DNA of 64,000 bases from Phoenix dactylifera (lineage: Eukaryota > Streptophyta > Magnoliopsida > Arecales > Arecaceae). The notes beneath the pieces are model-generated. The model saw only the letters and a program-made list of their open reading frames with translations. It had not been told where the DNA came from and did no database searches. Where the stretch lies: positions 439,501-503,500 of the forward strand of contig NW_024067676.1 of assembly GCF_009389715.1 (NCBI RefSeq). The letters are read 5' to 3'. This document shows, in pieces, positions 1 to 9,800 of this stretch (its first letter is position 1; each line of letters starts with the position of its first letter). The position numbers and the translations under genes are program-made.

Positions 1-273
1 GGTTGTGACTAGCTCCAGAGTTATATCTGCTCCAAGCTATATATACGTTACCACCCTATGCAACAAACTCTTAAGTCTGATATGGTCCCTTCAAAAAAGT
101 TAAACATCCTGATAAGTTAAACATCCAAAAAAAAGAGTTAAATTTTGAAATAAATATCGGCTTATAACAAGTATGAATAATGAACCTAATGCACACTTCA
201 CGGATAAGTGAATTTTATTAACTACCTTGTTGTGTTCCTATATAAATTTAATAACTACATTGAATAGTATAAA

Positions 274-472
274 CATGGTTCGCCATATCGACCTGTACCG
301 CTTAGCCCGAAGTAGGCAGTACGGGATATATCATACCACACTGGTTCGGTATCGATACACGGTACGGAAGTTGTATCAACATTCACTATGCCAAAAAGAT
401 CCCATATCATATGTATCGACACAGTGCTAGAGTGGCACCAGTACGGGGCCCGGTACTGAGACGACGAACTTG
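274..472. mobile_element. Old hAT MITE, GGTACCG family
   Basis: A block of GTACCG/CGGTTCG-type sequence starts with CATGGTTCGCC and ends with ACGAACTTG, imperfect inverted ends matching the family seen elsewhere in the window (CAWGGTYTGCC). It is flanked by agtataaa on the left and tgtataaa on the right, seven of eight bases alike, though the right end can be placed at 470 or 472. No coding. It lies in APC7 intron 2. Confidence 0.55.
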
Positions 473-987
473 TATAAATTTGTCTTAAAATAAAACATAT
501 CTCAACATGAGAAATGAATAAGGTAATTAACTTTCTTGCTATCAACCATGGCATCCTCATTAGACCTGTACAACAAGACCTAGGCAATCCATGGTGAATA
601 TGTAGAACATGGAATCTCCTTGCCTACTCCCATCAATAATGGCCCTTTGTAGAAAGTACTGGAAGATGTTTCTCTTTGCAAATAGTTTGTTTATTGCCAC
701 GCAGTCACGCAGAATACATATAAACCATAAGTACTTATCCCCATTTTTACAAACCAACTATATTAGATGAAATTTAACACTGAAACAAGGCTATGAGGGA
801 AAACTTTATGAGAATTCTTCAAGAGCATACTAAGAAAGTTAGAATCATTATTTTCACTTGGATGCAAGATTGTTTGAATTAATTCACTTCTATTCAAAAT
901 CATTGTTCCACTGACCTAGAAGAGGTGGTTCTCTCAATGACTTGATGAAAAAAAGTAATGCGCATTAGCTGCCAAATTGCTAGTATT

Positions 988-1157
988 CAAGATTCACCGT
1001 CTCGGTACCAGACCCTGTACCGGTACCATCTTATTATAATGTCAGTATGAGGTACGGTACGAGACGGCTAGGCATACCAAGTGTCGGTACACGGTTCGAC
1101 ATTGGTATAGTATGGTACATCTGGTATGGTACAATCTGATTGATATGGCAAACCTTA
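988..1157. mobile_element. Short hAT MITE, GGTACCG family
   Basis: About 170 bp rich in GGTACC. The left end reads CAAGATTCACCG and the right end, read inward on the minus strand, reads TAAGGTTTGCC. Flanks ctagtatt (980-987) and ctattatt (1158-1165) match at seven of eight positions, as expected of an aged 8-bp hAT duplication. It is non-coding and sits in APC7 intron 2. Confidence 0.65.
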
Positions 1158-1807
1158 CTATTATTAATTCAGATCTCTAATTCCTAACCATGGTCCAACA
1201 CCAAAATGAACCAAGCCAGTCCCTAAGTGCATTTTTCAAAGGTGTGACAACCTAACTTGGAGTAGCCATGAGATAGTTCCAATTGATCTTATGACAACAA
1301 TTGCGATATATGTTAGTATAATTTTAGAAAGAATCTTGTTCCACTCCTTTCAAATCCTAACCATTTTAGCATGGCTCTCCACATTGAGTTATGTACAGGC
1401 CAGCTAAGTGTTATAGTTTCTAAATTCTTAATGTTGAAGCAGCAAACTTTTGCACAAATAGATCACCCAAAAGAAAACTGAATTCTTTGGATTGTCCTTC
1501 CTACTTTGGTTAATTTATTCTTTAAGATAGATGAACATATGGAAGAAATAAGAGCACTTAAACAATTTCCTTTTAGTGGTGATAGAAATGAGACATTTTT
1601 TTACAGCCGCAGGACAATTCACTGCCTCAGACCCAGGGTCTGCTGAACCGACCTGTACCGGTCGGTTCAGCCCGAACCGGACCGGTACCGACTGGAACCG
1701 GTCCGGTTCCAGTGTGTAAAACGGTTCCGACCCAATATGGGTCGGAACCGAATGTTTCGAGCACCATACCGGTGCGAACCGAGCCGGTTCGCACCGATTC
1801 GGTGCTG

Positions 1808-2135
1808 GAAATAATGTGCCAGCGCTGTGGCACTATGCACTTTGATAGTGCCACAGCGCTGGCCAGAGGCACTTTCAGAGGCACTTTGAAAGTGCCACAC
1901 CGTGGCACTGTGGCACTTTCAAAGTGCCGTTTTGTGCGGCACTTTGAGCTTTCAAAGTGCCGTTTTGTGCGGCACTTTGAAAGCGGCGCTTTTAAATTGC
2001 CGCTTTGTGCGGCAATGTGACCGAAAGTGCCGCTTTGTGCGGCACTTCGACCGAAAGTGCCGGTGCGGCACTTCGCGCGGCACTTCAAAAGTGCCGCGCT
2101 GTGGCTCACAGTGGCACTTTTCAAAGTGCCACAGT
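1808..2135. repeat. Palindromic subterminal repeats of the hAT element
   Basis: At least six copies of a GTGCCGC-TTTGTG-CGGCAC type palindrome, with variants GTGCCACAGCGCTGGC and GTGCCACAGTGAC, follow one another on the left side of the hAT element. hAT transposases are known to bind short subterminal repeats, so these are candidate binding sites; that role is inferred. Apparent reading frames across this block on both strands are artefacts of the repeats. Confidence 0.7.
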
Positions 2136-2596
2136 GACCCAATGGTTGGCTATAAAAGCCGACCGAATGCTGAAGGCTGAAGCCAAATCCATCAGCTTAA
2201 GTGAAGGAAAGGCAAAGAGAAAGGAGGAGGAAAAGAAGAGAAAGGCAAAGACAAAGGCATGAAAAAAAATAAGAAAGGTCGGAGAGCGTCGTTTTTCTTG
2301 AAGAAAAATCCAGCAAAAACAAAATAAGGTAAAATTCCCCTACATTGTTTTTTTAATATTTTATTTAAATTGCTTAAAAAAATTAAGTCAAAAATTGCCA
2401 AAAATTAGGAAATGATTCAATGATTCCATTTCGTTTTGAAATTTTTATATGTTGTTGATATATAGACGATGTTAATGATGACATTAACTGTTGTTTTTAC
2501 AGAATTTATATAATTTATAATTTAATTAATAAATTTAAAAATTAATTTTTAATTACAAAAAAATAAAAATTGAAAAAAATTAATGTGGTCGTAGGA

Positions 2597-5500
2597 ATGG
2601 AGCCATCAAGGAGAGGGCAACCCCAAGAGCGTAATATTGGCTGGGAGCATGGAAAGATGCTCGGTGAACGTCACCAGTTTCAGTGCAATTATTGCCACAA
2701 GTGCTTCAAAGGAGGAGGAGTAACCAGATTAAAGCAGCACTTAGCCGGTAATTCTTGTGAGATATCTACATGCTCGGAGTGCCCACCGACCACCCGTCAG
2801 CTGATGAGGAAAAACCTCGCTGAGATCAAAGCAGCCAAGGAGAGGGCAGCCAAGCAGAAAGCGGAGGTGGAACGCCAAGCTGCAGAAGCACCTTCCTATC
2901 ACTTGATGGAGTCACAGGAGGTCGAGGGTCCAGATGAGGAGGAGGCACAGATCCAGGCTGCCATGCGGGCGAGTCTAGATGATCGATGGCAGCAGGAGGA
3001 GGTGGCGAGGCATCGAGCTCGATTTGGGCCCTCGTTTTTTGAGTCGGGCGCCGGTTCTGGTGGAAGCAGACAAGATCCAGAGTTTCAAAGGACAACATCA
3101 GTCAGGGAGGGCGAGGGCAGAGGACGTAGCCGGACTGCATCTATCCTGGGTGGTTTTGGTAGCCGAAAGAAGTCTTCCGGAGGGATTCCACCAGGTGCGT
3201 CAATCCATGATGTAGATCCGCATGCCTTTCCCAGAAGAGATTCGAAGCAGCAAAGAGTAGACACAATGTGGAAGAAGGAGAAGAAGAAGGATATGTGGCG
3301 AGCTATTGGATCCTGGTTCCACTTCAGCCACATTCCAGCAAATGCTGCAGACAATACATACTACAAGTCTGCCATTTCTGCCATACAGACTGCCGGTCCC
3401 GGTGTTGATCCTCCAGGTCCGAGGGACATCTACGGTGAGCTTCTTGACAACAATAAGGAGGAGCTAGAGAATTGGATTGGTTCATATAAAAGCAAGTGGC
3501 TCACATATGGGCTCACTCTGATGTGTGATGGTTGGACCGGTCCGACAAAGCGGGCCATCATCAACTTTCTGACATACTGTGATACGAAGACCTTCTTCCA
3601 CAAGTCAGTTGATGCTTCGGATAAGGTGCACAACGCCTCATACATCCTCAAACTTATGGAGGAGGTGATTGATCAGATTGGAGAGGAGAATATCGTGCAG
3701 GTCGTCACTGATAACGGACCGCAATATAAGTTGGCCGGGCAGGTCTTGATGGAGCGGCGACCACAAATTTTCTGGACCCCATGTGCTGCACATTGCATCG
3801 ACCTCATCCTGATGGATATTGGAAAGATCCGTAGGGTGCAACATACGGTGGAGATAGCCCAACGCATCACCAGGTATATTTATAGCCATACTTGGGTTCT
3901 TTCATTAATGAGAAGGTATGCAGGGGGAGAAATTCTTAGACCAGGAGTCACACGGTTTGCTATGAATTACATTGCACTTGATAGCCTTATCGAGAAGAAA
4001 GGAGCCCTACGTCAGATGTTTGTTAGTCCCGAGTGGCAGGAAAGTAGATATGCCCAGGCCGGCACTGAAGGAAGCAGGATGGAAGACTTGGTAAGCAGGC
4101 AGTCATTCTGGCAGCGGGCCAATGCGATAGTCAAGGCTATCAAACCATTATATGAAGTGCTGCGGGCCGTGGATAGCGAGAGGTATCCCCAGATGGGCTT
4201 TTTGTATCACATGATGGAGAAGGCAAAGGCTCAGATCATGGAGGCAGATGTAGCCCATGCCCAGGAGTACATCGACATCATTGAGCGGCGGTGGGGAGCC
4301 CAAATGGATTGGAAATTGCATCTAGCAGGTAAGCGATAATATTGATAATTATACTGATTGATATATTGTATAGTTATACTAAGATGGTGTCATCTATGTG
4401 CAGCATACTATCTGAATCCCCGGTTTCAGTACGAGAGTGGAATTGGTATGGATGATGAACTTCTTCATGCTCTGCGTAATGTTATTTATAAGATGGAGCC
4501 TGATCCAGAAGTCGCCGCGTTATGTATAGAAGAGGTAACTATGATTTAGTAACATATGTAAATATATCAGATCTTATATTATTGACATACTACAACAAGC
4601 TTCTTTCCACAAACCAAATTATTTAGAGAGGGTAGCCACAGCTTTGGACAGCGACCAACTGTCGTGAGCAAGACAACTATGAATCCAGGTACAATACAAA
4701 TCTGCAAGACATTTTTGCATCTGAATTATCTTCAACTATGAGGCCATCATATATATAAAATGTAATTATCTTCAATATTTTTGCAGCTGAATGGTGGATT
4801 CATTTTGGCGGATCCGCAAAAAATCTTAAGCGGATAGCTATCCGGATTCTCTCCCAAACGGTCTTCTCGACTGGCTGTGAGCGCAACTGGTCCACCTTCG
4901 GCCTCATCCACAGCAAACAAAGGAACCGTTTGACACAAAAGCGCCTCAACGACTTAGTTTATGTGCACTACAATCTACGGTTGAGGCTAAAATGCATTCA
5001 AGAGGAAGTGGAGCTCAAGTATGCAGATCCCATCTATAGGACTTTTACAGATGATGATGATAATCCTATGCTCGACTGGCTTGCGGCCCAGCAGCAGGAG
5101 CCCGAGCTTGATGAGCCAGGATCGCCTCGACGACCAGCCAGTATCATAGCCACCGAGGCTATGGTCGATCCACAGCAATGGGCTGAGCGCAACATTCCAC
5201 GCACTCCTACAGTTGATATGACGTGGCTAGAGGGGAGCCAGTCACCGCATGACTGGTACGATGCTCCCGTTCAGAGAGATGATCCTCTCATGCGAGGACG
5301 AGGACGAGGACGCTCTACTACCCAGTCGACTCGATCAGGAGGGCGTCAATCCCAACAAACAAGAAAAGGAAAGGAAAAGGCCCCAATGGAGAGTGTCGAG
5401 GAGGAGACTTGGACCAGCAGCGATGAAGATTCTGGTGGTGATGGATCTACTAGCCATGGAGGAAGTGGAGGACAGTATGGTACTAGTTATGAGACACAGC

Positions 5501-6035
5501 CGGAGGAAGATTTTCGATACACCGGTGAGTCTCAGTTTACATATGCTACACAAGATACGGACCACGGTAGGCCGTCTGATATAGGCCAGTCAGATACCAT
5601 TGCATATCGAAGAAGAGCTCCTCGAGGTCGTTCAAGAGGCCAGGATGCAGCTGCAGATGACCTTCCATATGGAGTCGAATCCATTGATGTATCAAGTTCC
5701 GAGTCTTCCTATTATCCGCGGCCTCAGCCAGCCTATGGATATCATATGGTGCATCGGAGTCATCTTCCGGTAGCTACTATCCTGCGCAGCCCGGAGGATC
5801 TTACGGATCAGATTTTAGTGCCGGCATATTCGGATGGGCCCCTTATCAAGACACCTCTCAGAGCCAGAGCTTCAGCGAGAGATCCGAGAGTTCTTATGAT
5901 CCAACGCGCATTCCTCGAGGATTGAGCATACAAGACTACAATGCCGCTTGGTTAGAGGGATGGGTTGATCTGCCTCCATATTATGCTGATGATCCAGATA
6001 TTGACGAGAAGCATCGCCATTCGACCCGATTTTAG
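2597..6035 (+). CDS. hAT transposase (BED finger, DUF659, hAT dimerisation)
   Basis: Four exons can be traced. Exon 1 (2597-4328) starts at an ATG in good context; it encodes a BED-type finger (FQCNYCHKCF...RLKQHL...C), an acidic/Arg-rich linker, then a DUF659 core with CDGWTG and VVTDNG motifs and a CAAHCIDL segment. Exon 2 (4404-4534) carries YYLNPRFQY and joins in frame through GT-AG. Exon 3 ends at 4688 with a GT donor; its in-frame junction with exon 2 could not be closed. Exon 4 (from 4787) begins EWW and holds the hAT dimerisation domain (CERNWSTFGLIHSKQRNRL), then a low-complexity Ser/Gly/Arg/Gln tail. Near 5,760 the tail seems to change frame: the frame ending at 5925 stops there, while another ends at 6035 with a family-like ending. 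Activity is therefore doubtful, but this could be a source gene for the MITEs. Confidence 0.8.
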
Positions 6036-6550
6036 ATATTCGAGAGTGATTTAAACGTATGTAATTGATTGTATCTTAATTTGAAAATTTTTTATGTTCT
6101 TCATCTCATTATTTGAATCATTTGGAAGTAATAAGTTGCATCATCTACTTTTAACCTTAAACCTAAACATGAAAACATCCAAAAAACTCCAAAAAAAAAA
6201 ACGACGATGGGGTCGCTGAATGTACCCTATCGGTACGGTATCGGTTCGGCTCGGTTCGGCAACGGTACCGTACCGATACCGGAGCCGACCGGTACGTCGG
6301 TACGATCGGTACCGCGAACCTTGCTCAGACCTAAACTTTTTTGTGCTTATTCCTCACTGGCACGCAAGCACATGCACCGCCACCTCCATTTAGGAGTTCT
6401 AGTTCTAGAATGCTTTCAAAGGGAATATCCTGCTCAAATTAAATTCACAGATAAGTTGATTAAACCCTCCCAACAGATAACCTTTTTTGGTTCTACCTAC
6501 CTATATTTTATGTAAGACCACGCCCTAATGTTCATTTTAGCTGCCTAGTT

Positions 6551-6599
6551 ATAAGCATATGCATATGCACATGCACATGTATACGTATGTATGTATATA

Positions 6600-6635
<36 letters not shown>

Positions 6636-6735
6636 TATGAGTATCTATATCTATATCCATATCTACATCTATATCTATATCTATATATTTGTGTGTGTGT
6701 ATTGTATGTGTATATGTACGTGTCTCTGTGTGCAT
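6551..6735. repeat. AT-rich microsatellite
   Basis: Runs of (AT)n, TATCTA and GTGTGTAT words follow one another. Reading frames across it on both strands encode only Tyr/Ile repeats and are not genes. It lies between the hAT element and APC7 exon 2. Confidence 0.9.
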
Positions 6736-6856
6736 AAATAAATGAAAACAAATGCTCTTCAAGCGAAAGAATATTACATAGAAAGAAAGGTCAAACTGCA
6801 AACCATTTGAAAGAAAGTATATACACAGTTAGCTATATTAGACCTATAAAGCTTAC

Positions 6857-9800
6857 CAAGTTTTCAACCTTCATATAGGGATTGGCCTCAATATTTGTAA
6901 TAGCTGAGGATACAAGAAAGCATCCCTGTCAAAATTCATCATGAAGTTCGCACTTAGATTAATAGCTCATCAACAGTATACATTTTGGTAAAAACCAAAC
7001 AATTATTTAACATGTAACTGCAGTCTGCAGGAAATAACTAAAAGAATCTTATCCTAATACATTATATATACACTGATTGGCCATCATACATCCTTCTGGT
7101 GGATGTTCAGAGAGTTTGTCAATGACTTTAACATTGCAACAACTTATGTAAAACATTAATGATATTACAGTATTTTGTCAGTTTAGCCTCATACCTTTAT
7201 TAGTGATTAGTAAGGTGGCACATGATTGAACATGCTTAGTTATGGAAAATAAGAGAACAAAAATAATATGTAGAAGAAAGATGTCAAATATAAAAAACAG
7301 ATAATAATAAGAATGCTAAAAAAACTCATGGACAACCTTAAAGAATCACGGTCAACTCTGCAGAGCCAAGGTTAGCACCAAGGACCAGAACCAATGTCAA
7401 CCTTGATTCTTTAAAAGGAGCAATACTCCAACAATCAAGGGTTTAAATCCCAGCATTGAAGCCCATCTCAATCACAGACAGGATCCATATGGTACAGCAT
7501 GATATCAAGAAGGACTAGAACAACCATCAAAAACAAGGACAAAAAGGGGAAAAACCAAACTAAATCAAAAAATTGGTATTCCGAGATGCCAAGCCATCTG
7601 GTTACCTGCTCTGGAGAGACCTAGAGTCTAGATGTGTTCCAGGATCCAATCTCTTAGGGGTGGCATAAATTAAACTAACCCAAAAACCTGACCTAACCTA
7701 GGCTCATGATGGCAGAGTTCTATTTGGGTTAAAAATAAGGTTAGCCGAACCGGTATCGAGACCCGTACCGGTCAGCATCCGGTATGGGTCGGTATCGATT
7801 CGAACCGAGTCGAACCGAACGGAACCGTTTGGTTCCGTCCGATTTTGGTCGGTTCCGTCCGATTTCAGCCAGAGCCAATTAGATTTCGGCCCCTTAGGGG
7901 CCGGAACCGTTTTCTACTGCTGAACCGACCTGGTCGGAGATCGGGTCTGCTCGGTTCAAGCTGAACCGGTCATTTCGGCTCTGTTTAGCTTTCTTTGGTT
8001 GAAAAGATTTAGGCTTGGTTGAATCATAACATTGGATAAGAATTTTGAGTGGTTGGTCTTTTTCTAAATACTAGTTATATAAATCATTTTGGAAATTAGC
8101 CAATAAGAATTATAAGGATTGGATTTGATAGGTTAGTGGGGATTGAGTCTTACAAAATAAAATAAGTTAGGGTCAAATAAGGGTGACCTAATATGATTGT
8201 GGGTGGATACGGATTGAGAGGTTTTGATTTTTCAAATATCATTAAGTTAGGTTTAGTGGGGATTGAGTCTTACAAAATAAAATAAGTTAAGGTCAAATAA
8301 GGGTGACCCGAAATGATCGTGGGTGGATACGGATTGAGAGGTTTTGATTTTTCAAATATCAATAATTTTCATTATATAAATGTAATAGATTTGATAAAAT
8401 TGAGGAGAAAATTTTGGACATATGCTCCAAATCCTTATAATATGAGATACATGGGTTTATTACAAAATGTTTATAGAAATAGACATAAAAGGTGGAGAAA
8501 TAAAGATACTTGTGAAAGACCCATATCAATTGAAGCTCCTATCGAATTCCCATACGACAAAACATGATTCAAAAGAACCCATTACTAATGCTTTGATTGA
8601 AATTCAAGGGTTAAGAAGAGAAGTCTTTCCAAACTAATAGTTTTCATTAAGTTCTGCCGTACCGGTACCGGTAGGCATATTGGTCGCCTACCGGACCGGT
8701 ACAATTCGGTTCGTACCCGAACTGGTAGGCGTGTTTTTTTTTTATGTTCTGGTTTTCACGTCTGCGCGCGGACGTGCGGGATAAATGCCACAAAGTGGCA
8801 TTAAATGTCACTCTGTGGCATTAATGAGCCCGCCTGAGCGCGTGGGCGCACGAGCGTGCTGCCCCGCACGGGCTGGTGAATCGCCCGTGCGGCGGTTCAC
8901 AGCGCGAGGAACCGCGCGGGGCGGGGAATCGCGTGCCCGCGTGCGCTGCCCCGCGCTTGCGGGGGAATCACTCACATGGCAGTTCACAGCGTGGGGAACC
9001 GTGTGGGGAACCGCACGCAGAACCGCGTGGGGCGGGGAATCACGCGCTCGTGCGTGGGCGCTCTGCTCCGCGCGAGGGGCGCTCTGCCCCGCGCATGGGG
9101 TGTTCTGCTCGAGGAGCGCATGGCCGAAAGTGCCACGCGCTTTCCCACTGCAAAAAAAAAAAATATGTACCAGTGCAAACTGGCTGGGATCGGTCCGAAA
9201 ATAACTGGAACCGGTTTTCACGCTGTCCGGGTACTGGTTCCAGACCAGACTGGTTCGTACCGGGGCGAACCGGCCGGTACAGTCCGGTTCGGCAAACCAT
9301 GATTTTCATCATTTAGACAGATGAGCAAAAGTGAGATTCATTTCAACAAGAAAAAATAAAATGAGACTTGTTAATGGCAACCTCTCTTAACCCATAGTTG
9401 CCATTTTCTACATCAATTCCTTAAGTTGTACAACCTAATCTAAGTTGTAGTATGCTATCTACACAAGAATAACCACATATTGCAATGTATAAGGTGTTTA
9501 CCAACATTAATGTACAAATCTAGCTTAACCACAAGACAACTCAAACCAACAACATAATCATTTTATGGTGAAGCAACTAATGTTGTTTAGCACTCATGTA
9601 TCCTGACTCTTCACATACTACGTTCATCTAAGCCACTTGGGCTATGTTCAACTTTGTCATAGCTATGTCGGACTCTGCTATCAAAATGTGCCTCCGATGG
9701 AACCATAAACAACATCCATTTCACCTAAAATGTGCCACTTGACTTGTCTATGACTCCAAGAGAATGAAAGTGGTACAAATGCAAGTATGAGGAAACAAGT

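Larger units (their letters stand above)
1634..6323 (+). mobile_element. Full-length hAT DNA transposon (4,690 bp)
   Basis: The element is bounded by an exact 8-bp duplication, ctcagacc, at 1626-1633 and 6324-6331. Its ends are CAGGGTCTGCTGAACCGACC on the left and, read from the right end inward, CAAGGTTCGCGGTACCGATC (14 of 20 alike). Next to both ends are arrays of GGTACCG and CGGTTCG words. A multi-exon hAT transposase gene on the plus strand fills most of the interior, and a cluster of palindromic subterminal repeats lies on the left. The intact duplication suggests a fairly recent insertion. The element sits in APC7 intron 2, opposite in direction to APC7. It looks like the potential autonomous member of the short elements at 274, 988, 8648, 20194, 30934 and 31086. 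Confidence 0.88.

Noticed and set aside
1627-2142. Open frames on both strands at the left end of the hAT element
   Set aside because: They run through palindromic repeats and translate to repeated KCRTKRHFES/CGTLKV words; no domain.
2570-2596. Upstream extension of the hAT transposase
   Set aside because: The codon at 2570 is TTG; the first ATG in good context is at 2597.
6532-6801. Tyr/Ile and His/Thr repeat frames
   Set aside because: Translation of an AT/GT microsatellite.
8785-9316. Several overlapping frames in the 8648 MITE
   Set aside because: GC-rich non-coding element; frames open on both strands with Arg/Pro/Ala content only.
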